Source of the DNA: Bretschneidera sinensis
Taxonomy: Eukaryota > Streptophyta > Magnoliopsida > Brassicales > Akaniaceae
Length of the DNA stretch: 64,000 nt
Reading direction: 5' to 3'
NCBI GenBank assembly: GCA_023935145.1
Contig: CM043699.1
Coordinates: forward strand, 60,156,638-60,220,637
Shown here: in pieces, positions 1-10,972 of the stretch
How the letters are laid out: each line of letters opens with the position of its first letter
How positions within the stretch are numbered: the first letter of the stretch is position 1
Position numbers and translations under genes: made by a program
The notes under the pieces: generated by a model
Told to the model about the DNA's origin: nothing
The model's database searches: none
Seen by the model: only the letters and a program-made list of their open reading frames with translations

Positions 1-324
1 AGCTGCAGCACCGCGCTGCAGCTTTGAGTTTCTGTCCCTTGTGTTATTCCTGCCAGGTTCTAGCACTACAGCACTGTGCTGCAGCTTTGATTTGTTGTCC
101 TCTTCACACAACACCCTTCTACTTGTGTGCAGAAGAGCGCACACTAGTGTGCATGACCTTGCCTTGCTCCAAAATGAAGCACACACATGTGTGCAGCCTT
201 CTAACTTGCTGAACTTTGATCCTCCAACTTTGGCTTAGACTTTAACCATCTTTGAACCATGCTTGGACCTGTTCAAACCTTAACCATGTTTGAACCATGT
301 TTAAACCTTAGACAAATACCAACA
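1..324 (-). repeat. copia-1 3' LTR (partial)
   Basis: This matches the U3 end of the complete LTR at 4618-4942 and ends with the same CAAATACCAACA terminus. Read on the minus strand the LTR starts TGTTGGTATTTG. It opens with a near-palindrome at 1-23, in which the arms AGCTGCAG and CTGCAGCT flank a 7-nt loop. A second self-complementary word, CAGCACTGTGCTG, lies near 70-82. Confidence 0.92.
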
Positions 325-336
325 ATCTCTACCTTT
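325..336 (-). other. copia-1 polypurine tract (candidate)
   Basis: On the minus strand the bases directly before the 3' LTR read AAAGGTAGAGAT, a purine-rich run where plus-strand priming is expected in copia elements. The run is short and contains pyrimidines, so the assignment rests mainly on position. Confidence 0.5.
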
Positions 337-404
337 GTCTAAGCATTTAAACGTGAACCATTTTGCAGAGACCTTTGGGATCTAAACTCATCTTGAGTCA
401 TCAA

Positions 405-794
405 TCAACCAACTCCAATCCTAAGAAGTCCAAGGCAATGATTGGACCTTCTTAGAGGTAGAACCTTGGTGCCTAAATCTGCAGGACTTTCCTCCGTGGT
501 CTTCTTGTCAGCATGAATGCATCCTTTCGTACCATTTTCTGGAATGTAATGATACCGAACATCCATATGCTTCGTCCCCTCATGGAACACCAGATTCCTC
601 CACAAATTCCCCACACTTTGGCTATCCGAAGACACCACAACCTGCTCTTTTAGGACCTCCCACTCGTCCAACAACCCTTTGCACCCCATAGCCTCATTTA
701 TGGCTTCCATAGCCGCTATGTATTCTACCCCAGTTGTTATGAGTGGTACCATTGACTGCCACTGAGCCTTCAAATACCTTAGCAACCACTTCAT
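405..794 (-). pseudogene. copia-1 RNase H fragment
   Basis: The 129-residue reading shows copia RNase H landmarks: the GVEYIAAMEAINEA block (usually TEAEYIA), DSQSV, and FHEGTKHMDVRYHYI (usually HERTKHIDVRYHFI), followed by the ADLGTKVLP tail (usually DIFTKALP). The first part of the domain, including the usual D-S-D-Y/W-A-G block, is missing: LRYLK joins directly to the WQSMVPL segment. This is a deletion derivative with no expected activity. It follows the RT fragment in the normal order on the minus strand. Confidence 0.85.
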
Positions 795-1315
795 CCCAAG
801 CCAATGCTTCTTTCGGGATTACTCACAAATTTGCTGAGAACACCCATTGCCCAAGAAACCCTCAAATGGTTTCTCTTCTTTTCTTGGATTATACACATCC
901 TAAGGATCTTTTGTGTAAGGCTGAGATCCTTCCTCTTGAACTCCTCACTGAGTTGAGATGTAAACCTTTCCATCTTCTTCCTGCTGTTCCAAATCAACAA
1001 CACATCAATGACATAGATGAGGATACTCACCATTTTCTCCACCTTGTGTCCAGGTGAGAAAGTTTCTGTGAAACCTATGTCTTCTCTTCTTGTGAACCCA
1101 TTCGCCACCAGCCTAGCCTTGTTTCGGACTTCATCTCCTAGAGGGTACCCTTCTTTGATCTTGTAAGTCCACTTACAATCAACAACTCTCTGATTTCCCA
1201 GAATGTGCACCAATTCCAAGAAGTTGTTCTTCCTCAAAGAATCCATTTCTTCCTCCATAGCTAGCTTCGATCTTGGTGAATCTTTACATCCCATGTAAGT
1301 CCCTTGTTCACTCAT
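791..1315 (-). pseudogene. copia-1 reverse transcriptase fragment
   Basis: The N-terminal fingers/palm are recognisable: an AMEEEMDSLRKNNFLELV block, a WTYKIKEG block, NKARLVANGFTRREDIGFTETFSP. The reading then jumps to IYVIDVLLIWN, the counterpart of the catalytic YVDDML motif, so most of the palm between them is deleted. The YVDD box itself reads YVID, losing a metal-binding aspartate. The QLSEEFKRKDL segment (usually QLSKEFEMKDL) follows. It is plainly inactive. Confidence 0.87.
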
Positions 1316-1411
1316 CTGTCCTTTTGTCCAAGGAGTTGCTACATCTACAGCATCCGCAAACCCATATCTTAAAGGTGGTCCTACCAGCCTTTCTACCCGG
1401 TCTCTTGTGAG

Positions 1412-2457
1412 CTAGTAGTCATTCTGACTTGCTGCATCAACCTCTTCTAGTTCAGCCTCCTCTTGAGTTCCTTGAGCATGGCCTTCATCCAAGGGATCTA
1501 CCTGGTTCGAACCCTCTTTCCTTCCTTGCTCTACCTGAACTGAATCTTTCTTGATGTTATGCTCCACAAGAACCAAACTGGTTTGCTCACTAGCCCCTGC
1601 AGGGTTAGTTTTCTCCAAGTAGGGAAATAACAATTCATTAAAATTAACATCCCTACTTATTATGAGTTTTAATCCTTCTAAGGACCACAACCTATACCCC
1701 TTAGTCCCTTCCCCATATCCTAGAAACACACACTTTCTAGATCCTGGGCTAAGTCTATCATCCTTTTGTTGTGCATACGCAGCACACCCAAAAGTCTTAA
1801 GGTTGTCCAACTCAGGAGGTTTTTCACTCCACATCTCCATGGGAGTCTTTTGATACAAAATCCTAGAGGGCGATCTATTCACTAAATATGCAGCAGTAGA
1901 CACAGCTTTCCCCCAAAAACATTTGGGTAATCCGGATCCATTTAACATGCACTTAACCTTTTCCATAAGGGTTTTATTCATCCACTCAGCAACTCCACTT
2001 TGCTGAGGGGTTTCCACAACCGTCCTATGTCTTAGAATGCTATTTAACCTACAAAATTGATCAAGTTCTTGGTTAAAAATTTCTAAGTCATTATCGGTTC
2101 TTATCCCCTTAACTACTCTACCCATTTGAGTCTCAACCAACCCTTTCCACACCACTAACTTATTCAAGGCATCTGATTTATTTTTAACCAAATAAACCCA
2201 CACTCTTCTTGAATAATCATTAATTAATGACAGAAAGTAAAAGTTACCTCCCTGTGTTGGTGTCCTTGCTGGTCCTAAAGGTCCGCATGAATGTAGTCAA
2301 GAATGCCCTTAGACTTGTGCACTCCGGTGTTGAAGCTGACCAGGTGTTGCTTCTCAAGAACACAACACTCGCAGAAATCAAGTTCCTCTACTTTGTCATC
2401 ACCAAGTAGGCCATCCTTGCTGAGAACTTGTAGGCTCTCTTCACTCATATGTCCCAA
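1412..2457 (-). pseudogene. copia-1 GAG-pre-integrase and integrase
   Basis: From the N terminus: an HHCC-type pre-integrase segment (HMSEESLQVL...CECCVLEKQH), then YIHADL with the first DDE aspartate, a frameshift near 2250, LINDYSRRVWVYL, RTDND with the second aspartate, and TPQQSGVAEWMN, which retains the catalytic glutamate. The C-terminal GCAAY...KCVFLGYGEGTKGY block typical of copia integrases is present, followed by an acidic, low-complexity linker. The order pre-integrase/integrase before RT confirms Ty1/copia. At least one frameshift and one stop (Trp position after HADL) break it. Confidence 0.9.
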
Positions 2458-2643
2458 GCGAGTGTGCTAAAGGGCTACCCTATCCATCTCAACCATCAAG
2501 CTTGCTGCTTGATCATTGATTTCTGTCTCTCTGATCATCTCATAGAGTCCATCATTTCTTACTGCCTTGATCACTACCAAAGATCCCTTGGCTACCTTGA
2601 TCTTTCCTCCCTCTAACTTGTATGTGTATCCCATGGAATCCAG

Positions 2644-3744
2644 CTACCCCAATGAGATAAAATTCCTCCTCAAATCCGATAGATATCTCACATTTTCCAG
2701 CAGACTTGTCATTCCATCAAACATCCTCACCTGGGTGTGTCCCATGCCTCTCACTTGGTAAGAAATTCCATAACCCAAGAAAACCCTTTCATCATTGGTT
2801 TCCTTGAAATTCTTGAACCAACTCCGGTGATGGCACATGTGATGAGTGCACCCGAAATCCAAGATCCATTTCCCACTGCCTTCTTGCCCCTTGCTCACAT
2901 CCGAGCACACAACAAGAACATCACCATCTTGCTGTTCTGTTTTGGAAACCGAAGCCTCTCCATTCTTGGTATGTCTTCCTCCTCTATCCCTTGTCATATT
3001 CTTGCAATCTTTCTTGACATGACCCTTCTTATGGCAGTAGTAGCAACTCTTCCCTCCAAATCTTAGTTTGGAATGCATTCTCCCATGGCTTTCTCCTCTA
3101 TCTCTATCCCGGTAGTAGCCATGCATGCTATTGTGAACTCTCCCATGGCTCTCTCCTCTACCTCTGTTCCGGTAGTAGCCATGCATGTTGTTGTGCACTC
3201 TCACATGGCTATCTCCTCTACCTCTGTCCTGGTAGTAGCCATGCATGCTGCTGTGCACTCTCCCATGGCTCTCTCCTCTACCTTTGTCCCGATAGTAGCC
3301 ATGCATGCTGCCATACCAAGTTGCTAGCCTTCTTTTAAAGAACAGCCCTTTACCACTTGATGCACTCCTTATCTTGGCATCAAGATCATCTTGCAACTCT
3401 TTCTTAGGATTAAATTTAAAAGCAAAGATTCGTTTACGAACATACCTCTTATTAGGGAGAGTCTTGGCAAGAAACAACTCATCTAGTTTCTTCCATATTG
3501 CAGCTGGATCTTCCGAGTCTCCGCACTCTCTTATGACATTATCCAACTTGTGCAAGAAGATGGTGTTGTATGCCATCTTCTTCAGCTTAATCCTCTGGTC
3601 CTCTGTGATACTTGCTGGAAAAGCATCATCTTCTCCAAGAGCCAAGTCCACTTTCTGTTGCACTAGAACCGCCTTGATCTTCCGCTTCCAAGGGGCAAAA
3701 TCTCCCTTTCCATCAAACTTCTCAATACTGAAATTTGAAGCCAT
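2644..3744 (-). pseudogene. copia-1 Gag-protease with internal 20-residue repeats
   Basis: I place the start at the Met of MASNFSIEKFDGKGDFAPWK (3744), which matches the usual copia Gag N terminus; 13 further codons are open upstream. The Gag core (YVRKRIFAFKFNPKKEL) is followed by DDLDAKI, so the C-terminal half of the capsid domain appears to be missing. Four copies of a 20-residue Gly/Arg/His/Tyr-rich repeat come next, then one CCHC knuckle (CYYCHKKGHVKKDC), and a protease whose active-site triplet reads DFG (WILDFGCTHHM) instead of DSG. The reading frame is long and open, but the active-site change and the capsid deletion argue against a working Gag-Pol. Confidence 0.88.
3073..3312 (-). 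repeat. 60-bp in-frame tandem repeat x4 in copia-1 gag
   Basis: Four units of exactly 60 bp repeat with few mismatches. Because 60 is divisible by 3 they add four 20-residue repeats (core MHGYYRDRGRGESHGRVH) to Gag between the capsid remnant and the zinc knuckle. The composition is rich in R, G, H and Y, resembling RG-rich RNA-binding linkers. Confidence 0.95.
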
Positions 3745-3970
3745 CTTTGCGGACAAGATCCCCGATTTATGCACTACCCACAAATGCTTTCTTCAATCTC
3801 AAGAACACAGATCAAAGATGGATCTTAACACCGTTCTTAAATCAACCTTCAAGAACACGATCAGATCTTGATCTTTACACCGTTCTTGAATCACCCAAGA
3901 AGTTGATCTTTGATTCTTGGAGTCTTGGCTTCGTCACGTTCTACTTCTTGCTCCGATAACCAACTGTGCA

Positions 3971-3982
3971 GCTCTGATACTA
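3971..3982 (-). other. copia-1 primer binding site (initiator Met tRNA)
   Basis: The minus strand reads TAGTATCAGAGC next to the 5' LTR, matching 11 of 12 bases of the plant initiator-Met primer site TGGTATCAGAGC. Confidence 0.9.
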
Positions 3983-3983
3983 C

Positions 3984-4942
3984 TGTTGGAAATCACCTTG
4001 ACAAGATGCCCAGGTGGTGATCTTCTAAACACCCAAGTCTAGAGTGACTTGTAGAAAGAAATACAGCAATCGAACACAAGAACAGAAAATCAAAGAACTA
4101 AATAAGACAAGCAATTTGTTATCGAGGTTCGGCAATGTGTCTACGTCCCCGTGAGTTCCTCCGAACTCTCTGCACTAAATCAATGGTTCTTTACAATTCA
4201 GCAACCCTCTCCAAGAAACTTCAAGTTCTTGAAGGAACCAAGAAAAGAACGAGAAAGTGATAGACCTATTACAATACTTTCTATCAATTCTCTACTACCC
4301 TCTCTTCTTTACAACTAGCCTCTCTACAATGAGTCCCTCTTGTATGTCTGTGACTTTGCATTCTCACACAATTCTCTCATTCACACACATGTCTCACAAG
4401 TTACATCATCACATTCTTGTGTTTCTTTTTGTTGTTGAGATTGAACCTAGGTGACCCTTTATATAGTGCACCAACTTCTTGTCTAATCTTATGTGTCATT
4501 CTCCACCCTTAGATCTTGATGACCACTTAACCATGGCCCTCCATCAATCCTAAGTGGTGCTGTGTGTTTTAACCTTGCATTCACACACCTAAGAGAAGGC
4601 TAAAGCATGCTGTCCATGTGTGTCGGCCAAAGCTGTAGCGCCGCCCTGCAGCTTTGAGTTTCTATCCCTTGTGTTATTCCTGCCAGGTTCTAGCACTGCA
4701 GCACTGTGCTGCAGTTTTGATTCGCTATCCTCTTCACATAACACCCTTCTGCTTGTGTGCAGAAGTGCGTATGGCCTTCCTTTGCTCCAAAATGAAAGAC
4801 ACACATGTGTGCAGCCTTCTAACTTGCTGAACTTTGATCCTCTAACTTTGGTTTAGACTTTAACCATCTTTGAACCATGCTTGGACCTGTTCAAACCTTA
4901 ACCATGTTTGAACCATGTTTAAACCTTAGACAAATACCAACA
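3984..4942 (-). repeat. copia-1 5' LTR, 959 bp
   Basis: Bounded by TG...CA on both strands (plus strand TGTTGGAAATC ... AATACCAACA). It has a primer site on one side and the same terminus as the partial LTR at 1-324. The U3 end (4752-4942) is strikingly similar to a segment inside the LTRs of the gag-only Athila-type element at 56837-57008 and 62091-62307. Confidence 0.95.
4458..4465 (-). promoter_or_regulatory. copia-1 LTR TATA box
   Basis: The minus strand reads CACTATATAAAGGGTCA, a good TATA context. The same words (CACTATATAAAGGGTCACCTAG) are conserved in the solo copia LTR at 25611-25618, which supports a retained promoter element. Confidence 0.75.
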
Positions 4943-5650
4943 TTTTGAAATCACCGTCTATGTTAAATATGGTTTCGAACAAGATCTCCCGTTGCTCAAA
5001 AGTTGGTCGGGAAGATTGTGCTCGGCTTCCTGAAGCACAGGATGTGGAGGCAGTGTGTTTAGGCATTCTGGATATAATTTGCAGCAGTGGTGCGCTCGAT
5101 CGCAATGAGTCAAGATTTTTATCGAATAGGTGGTCTGTGTCTTGTAAAGAAATTGATGGGAAATACTCCCAAAAGGTTTTAACCTCCTGCAAAACCACCA
5201 AAAACAACCAAAGAGCACAAGAACACCGGTATATATGAATTTAATTCTTAAAAAACAACTAAAAGCAACCGAAAATGGGAGGATATGGGGAGTGATCGTG
5301 TGTGGAAGTGAAGGGCAAAATGGGAATAAGATAATACCTGGTGGTGGTGAGTGGGTGTGAATGGTAGTGTGTAGTGGCCGGTGCTGACCATGTATGGTGG
5401 CTAGCGATGCTGGGAGTACAGTAGGTTCAGTGCAGGGTGTATAGATGAGTGAAGTGCAAAGAGTGAGAGATTGCAGAGAGTGAGGGTGAAAGTGAGGGGA
5501 AAATAAAATGACCTAAAATAGGCACATAACTCTCTATCCCGAGTGTGCTCGATCGGACTTGTGCACAGGTGTGTGCATGTGGATGCACTCACGCCCCATT
5601 GGGCGCATGGCTAGACTACGCTCGATCGCAAAGGCATAATACACTGAACC
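4943..5650. other. Unassigned interval between copia-1 and gypsy-A
   Basis: I recognise no protein domain here. The interval carries three copies of a CpG-bearing word close to TGCGCTCGATCGCA (5091-5104, 5543-5557, 5617-5630), also found in the gypsy-A LTR, the gypsy-A leader and the solo LTR at 23791. It may therefore be the 3' tail of gypsy-A, with copia-1 inserted in it. No gypsy-A 3' LTR is visible. Confidence 0.5.
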
Positions 5651-5922
5651 ACTAAATTAACTAAAGAAAGGACGAAAAAATTAAAATAATGTAGAAAAAT
5701 AAACAAATATAAATAAAAAAATGTATCGTACTACTCTTGTGGTACTCAGTGGCCTCAGTACCACTGACCTTAATAGAGGCGCTTGAGCTACATGTTTATC
5801 AAAGTTTGAACTGCTCAAATGCTCTCTGTTCAGTAGCTTCAGTGCTACTCTTGTGGAAGGGAGCACTTAAAGTCCACCACCTGTAGCTCAAGTGCTCTTG
5901 GTGCCTCTCCATGCTGGACAGA

Positions 5923-7273
5923 CTAGAGTGCCAAATCTTCATCTCTTGGTAGCAATTTGATTTCAACGTATGGCTTTACTATGTGTCCATTCACCATGAA
6001 TGTTTGATTGCTGTTGGAACCATGGATCTCCAAAGCACCATGAGGAAAGACCTTGGTGACCACATAAGGACCAGTCTATCAGGACTTGAGCTTGCCTGGC
6101 AACAATCTTAATCGGGAATTGTAGAGCAACACCTTTTGTCCCATATGAAACTCTTTCCTAACTAGCTGTTTATCATGATAGGCTTTAGTTCTTTCCTTGT
6201 AAAGCTTGGCGTTCTCATATGCATCATGCTTTAATTCTTCCAGCTCACTCAAGTGCAGCTTTCTCTTATCACCTTCTTGTTTCATGTCAGAGTTGAATTA
6301 CTTGATGGCCTAATAGGCTCGATGCTCTAACTCCACCGGTAGATGACACGTTTTCCTAAAGAATAATCGGTATGGAGATATCTCAATTAGTGTCTTGTAA
6401 GCTGTCCTATATTCTCATAGGGCATCATTCAGGCACAAAGACCAATCCTTCCTACTAGGATTCACAGTCCTCTCTTGGATGCCTTTGATCTCTCGGTTAC
6501 TTATCTCCACTTAGATGCTGGTTTACAGATGATATGGAGTGCCAACTTTATGGGTGATCCCATATTTCTTGGTTAGGGCAGCAAAAGATTGGTTATGGAA
6601 GTGGCTTCCTCCATCACTAATGATTGCTCTTGGAGTCCCAAACCTAGTAAAGATGCCATCCTGTAAAAACTTTACAACCACTTTGTGATCATTAGTCTTT
6701 GAGGGGGCAACCTCAACCTATTTGGACATATAATCCACACCTACAAGAATATATAAATAACCATATGAGTTAGGAAGTGGACCCATGAAATCAATACCCC
6801 ATACATCAAAAAGCTCTACTACATGAATATTTTGCAATGGCATCTGATTTCGGGATGAGATGTTACCTATCCTCTGGCATCTATCACAAGAGCTGTAAAA
6901 CGAAAAGGCATATTTAAATAAATTAGGCCAATAAAACCTTATTGTAATACCTTAAGAGCTGTTCTCTTGGCCCCAAAGTGTCCTCCACAAGCAAACTGAT
7001 GGCAATATTACAATAAGCTCAAATGTTCCTCCTCTGAGACACATCTTCTGATGATTTGATCATATAGAATTTAAATAGGTAGGGGTCATCCCAATGGTAA
7101 TGTCAAGATATAGATATCAACTGCTTTCTTTCTTGACTAGACATACCTGGAGGAAAAACCTTAGCAGTTATATAATTCACAATATCAGCATACCATGAAA
7201 GTGTTACCTCTATTGAGAACAATTATTCATCAGGGAAATTCTCATTCAAAGGTAGCTCATTTTTGTCATCCTC
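5923..7273 (-). pseudogene. gypsy-A integrase
   Basis: Reading the minus strand gives the zinc-finger end [17 protein letters not shown], then [19 protein letters not shown] with the first catalytic aspartate and a stop after DYMSK where Trp is usual. RAIISDGGSHF, with the second aspartate, follows. The C-terminal part contains [20 protein letters not shown] and a GPYVVTKVFPHGALEI segment that is typical of Athila integrase tails. The frame is broken at least five times. The first stop, immediately after RNase H (HLSRLP then TAG), sits at a probable Gln codon. Confidence 0.88.
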
Positions 7274-8520
7274 CTAAGGTAGCCTAGATAGATGATCTGC
7301 GACTACATTCTCACTGCCTTTCTTGTCTCTAATCTCTAAGTCAAACTCTTGCAATAGGAGTATCCATCTGATCAACCTAGGCTTTGCATCTTTCTTAGCA
7401 AAAAAATATCTCAAAGCAGCATAATCAGTAAATACAATAACCTTAGAGCCAATCAGGTATGATCTAAATTTCTCTAAAGCAAAAATGACAGCTAACAATT
7501 CTTTCTCAGTAGTAGAATAATTTAGCAGAGCATCATTCAAAGTTCTACAAGCATAATAGATAGCATGAGATACCTTATTGATTCTCTGGCCCAAGACAGC
7601 TCCCAAGGCGAAATCACTGGCATCACATATCAGTTCAAATGGGAGACTCCAATCAGGTGCCATCATTTTTGGTGTGGAAGTGAGCAAGCTTTTCAATGTG
7701 TTGAAGGCTTCCATACATTCATCAGTCCATTCAAACTTGGTATTTTTGGCTAACAGTGCACAGAGGGGTCTAGAGGTTTTAGAAAAGTCCTTGATAAATT
7801 GTCTGTAGAACCTAGTGTGTCCAAGGAAACTTTTGACACCCTTGACTGTTAGAGGATGAGGCAATTTGGAAATAATGCCGATCTTGGCCTTGTCTACCTC
7901 AATACCCTTGTTGGAAATGGAATGACCCAACACAATGCCTTGTTGAACCATAAAGTGACATTTTTCCCAATTTAACACTAAGTTACATTCTTCACATCTC
8001 TTGAGGACACTCTTCAGATGATTGAGGCATTCATCAAAATTAGAACCAAAAACACTAAAGTCATCCATAAATACCTCAATGAATTTTTCCACCATGTCGA
8101 AAAAAATGCTCATCATACATCTTTGAAAGGTGGCTGGTGCATTGCATAATCTAAATGGCATCCTTCTGTAAGAATATATGCCAAAAAGATATGTGAAGGT
8201 GGTCTTTTCTTGGTCCTCTGGTGCAATTGCAATCTGGTTGTAACCACTATACCCATCTAAGAAGCAATAGTAACTATGGCCAGCTAATCTCTCTAATATC
8301 TGATCAATGAAGGGCAAGAGAAAATGATCTTTTCTAGTCACCTTGTTTAGCCTTCTGTAATCAATGCAGAGCCTCTAACCAGTGGTTATTCTTGTAGGTA
8401 TTAGCTCCTCATCTTCATTTTTCACCACTGTGATCCCACTCTTCTTTGGAATAACTTGGATTGGACTTACCCAATTACTGTCTTACATCTAATAGTTTCA
8501 ATACCTCTGCCTTGACTACC
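7274..8520 (-). pseudogene. gypsy-A reverse transcriptase-RNase H
   Basis: A 355-codon open stretch (7274-8341) holds RT motifs [29 protein letters not shown] (usual G replaced by R) and the catalytic [12 protein letters not shown]. The connection domain follows, then RNase H with its acidic residues in [29 protein letters not shown] and [10 protein letters not shown]. Upstream (to about 8520) the RT N terminus continues as VVKNEDEELIPT and [11 protein letters not shown], interrupted by a TAG at the Trp before RLC. This is the best preserved pol segment in gypsy-A. The Athila-type FMDD box supports the clade assignment. Confidence 0.92.
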
Positions 8521-8577
8521 TCATTCATGTGTGGGCTGAGTCTTCTTTGAGCATCCCAGGTAGGTTTTGCTTCGTCC

Positions 8578-9632
8578 TCAAGGTAGATATGATGCATGCA
8601 CTTGAATGGTCCATCCGATAGCAGATCTGTGCTCTTTAAGAACTCTCAATAGTTTTTCTTCTTCCCCAACACTTAGATTGGCAGCAACTATCACCGGTAA
8701 TGTCTTATTCTTTCCCAGATAAGCATAAGTTAAATGCTCCGACAAGTGCTTTAATTCCAAGTTTGACGTTTTGGAGAGGCCTCAAGGAGGTGCACAACTT
8801 CAATGATGTCATCGGTAACATCTTCAACTTCTGGCTCAATATTCGATCTTGTGAAACTATGAGTGAGGGTGGTCTCCAACGGATTAATGTGTTGGACCTG
8901 AAAAGCTTGCTCAACAATACCTCGCATAATGCATACATTAAAACATTCCATATCATCTTGGGGTAATTTTAATGCATCAAATTTTTTGAATTCTATTTTC
9001 TCACCATTTACCTTCATACTTACGATACCCTTTTTCACACAAATTTTTGTATCAGCAGTTCTCATAAAGGGTCTTCCTAATATGATGGGCAGAGGTAATG
9101 GCATAGGACATTCTTCCATATCTAATACAATAAAATCAGCAAGTAAAATAAATTCACCTACCTTTACCCAAACATCCTCAAGAATACCTCTTGGTCGTTT
9201 GATGCTTCTGTCTGCTAATTACAAGGTGATGGAAGTTGGTTGAAGCTCCTCCGAACTTAGTGTTTCAAATACAGTGTATGGCAGCGAATTGACACCCGCT
9301 CTTAAATCCAGTAGTGCCCGCTCAAAAAGCTGGTCACCTATCCTACAAGGAATGGTAAAACTTCTTGGATCTTTTAGCTTTGGTGGTAGTTTTCTTAACA
9401 ACACCGCACTTATCTCTTCAGTTAAAGCCACTGTTTCATGCTCCTAAAACTTCCTCTTATGAGTGTAACAATCTTTCAAAATTTTAGCATAAGTAGGGAT
9501 TTGTTGAATTGCATCTATTAAAGGAATGTTTATTTCTACTTTCCGTAAAGTTTCAAAAACATTAAGCAATTTATTTTCTTTCTTTGGCTTTACTAACCTT
9601 TGAGGGAAGGGTGTTGCATTAACCTTTTCCAT
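8578..9632 (-). pseudogene. gypsy-A protease and protease-RT linker
   Basis: Pieces in several frames spell an Athila-type pre-protease and protease. VEINIPLIDAIQQIPTYAKILK is followed by LKDPRSFTIPCRIG and the active-site region RALLDLRAGVNSLPY, where the usual DLGA reads DLRA. After LPLPIILGRPFMRTADTKI comes the acidic linker ending DVTDDIIEV. A homologous linker (DVTDDIFKV) survives in the gag-only element at 58846-59091. Frameshifts separate the pieces. Confidence 0.85.
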
Positions 9633-10972
9633 TTCACTTACCTTTGATGCAGATGGTTTCTCTGGAGATGCTTGTGCAGGCTCATCAATTCCTATGATCT
9701 TACCATTTTTTAGAGTGGTAACAGCCTTTAGTTGCTAGTGTCCTCCTGGATTAGGTAGTGCTTGGGTTGGGAGTTCACCCTGCTTTCTTCCACTCGGCTT
9801 CTTAACCAATTGCCCCACTTATACTTCCAGTATTTGAATGGCTTGCTTGTGCTTTGCAATGGTTTGCCTTTTCTCAGTTTGAAATTGTCTTTCATCTGCC
9901 ATAAACTGGTATTGTGAAGTCATCAGCTGTTGTTATTGAGTTGCTAATTGCCTCACAAGACTCTCTATGTCACTTTTCTTTGATTTTGGAATTGATTGGG
10001 CTGCTGGTTGAGAGTTCTTTTGTTGCCCTTGAAGATTCAGGGCATTCTAATTATTTTCCATGAGAAGTTGGGGTGATTTTGCTATCCAGGATTGTAAGTA
10101 TTTGCATATGGATTACTTTTGGGAGGATAGTTGTTTGGTCCCACATAGTTTGCTTGCTCTGGATCTACAGATGAATACAAAGGGCAAGTTTCAGCAGTGT
10201 GATCAAAATGAGAACATATAGCACATACCTGGAGTTGTGTAGTTGGTGGACTAGGTGAGATGTTCTGAGCAGTCATGGCTTTTACAAGCATATCTATCTT
10301 TCTTTCCATAGCAGTTATATGATTTGAAGATCCACCATTTAAAGTCACCTTATACATACCTTTGCTCTTAACTACTTGTCTACCTCTAGATGAGAATTAT
10401 TGGGTGTGCTCATTTAAGGTCTAAAACAGCTCTATGGCTTCTTCACTGCTATTTTCCATCAACACACCTACACAACCTGAATCCACAATACCTTTATTTA
10501 TGTCACTCAAACATAAATTGTGATGTGGGCACTTGAGAAATAACTCATTAAAGTGTCTCCTTGCTTCGAAGAATAGGTCTCCATCCTTTTGTTGGAAATA
10601 TTGAATCTTCTTCCTTATCAGTCTTGTCTTTTGTGCTGGGAAAAAATTCTTTAAGAACCTACTGGATAGCTCTTCCCAAGTATGGATAGACACTGCAGGC
10701 AATGAATTGAACCACATCTTAGCCTTATCTTTTAATGAAAAAGGGAAAAGAATTAACCTGATTCCCTATTGATCTAGGCCCCAGATGTGCTGGAACTTAT
10801 AGAGATCAAAGAATTCCCAAAGATACAAGTGCGGGTCCTCAGCAGGTGTACCCCTAAAATGAGTCAAAGCACTGAGTATCTGCAGGGATATGTAATACTT
10901 TCCTTCTGCCTCAGGTTGATAAGCAATGCATAAGGGCTGATTGACGTTCCATGGGATGAAGGATTGCTTCAT
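9633..10972 (-). pseudogene. gypsy-A Gag
   Basis: The N-terminal part (10766-10972) has FRGTPAEDPHLYLWEFFDLY. The capsid region (10421-10717) has MWFNSLPAVSIHTWEELSSR and KIQYFQQKDGDLFFEA, matching the retrotransposon Gag domain. A CCHC knuckle (CAICSHFDHTAETC) follows at about 10200, then a Gln/Lys-rich, probably helical C-terminal segment (9820-9990). At least three frameshifts or stops separate the pieces. The extreme N terminus lies in a scrambled leader (10973-11388). Confidence 0.85.

Larger units (their letters stand above)
1..4942 (-). mobile_element. copia-1: Ty1/copia LTR retrotransposon, internally deleted, left LTR cut by window edge
   Basis: Two near-identical LTR segments (1-324 and 3984-4942) flank a minus-strand gag-protease-integrase-RT-RNase H order, which is the Ty1/copia order. 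A primer site complementary to initiator-Met tRNA lies next to the 5' LTR. The visible right edge is ...AATACCAACA followed by TTTTG; the other target-site copy is outside the window. Gag, RT and RNase H each carry large internal deletions, so the element cannot move by itself. A solo LTR of the same broad family lies at 25254-26130. Confidence 0.93.

Noticed and set aside
3073..3312. CRISPR-like array
   Set aside because: Units are contiguous 60-bp tandem copies without unique spacers, in frame with Gag, in a plant transposon.
3073..3871. Plus-strand open frames across the 60-bp repeat
   Set aside because: Antisense of the copia-1 Gag repeat; the minus strand holds the recognisable zinc knuckle and protease.
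4926..5207. 93-codon minus-strand frame
   Set aside because: Runs across the copia-1 LTR border into unassigned DNA, so it cannot be an old gene as a unit; no domain seen.
5300..5650. gypsy-A 3' LTR
   Set aside because: Shares the CpG-bearing word, but no stretch aligns with the start or end of the 11413-12685 LTR.
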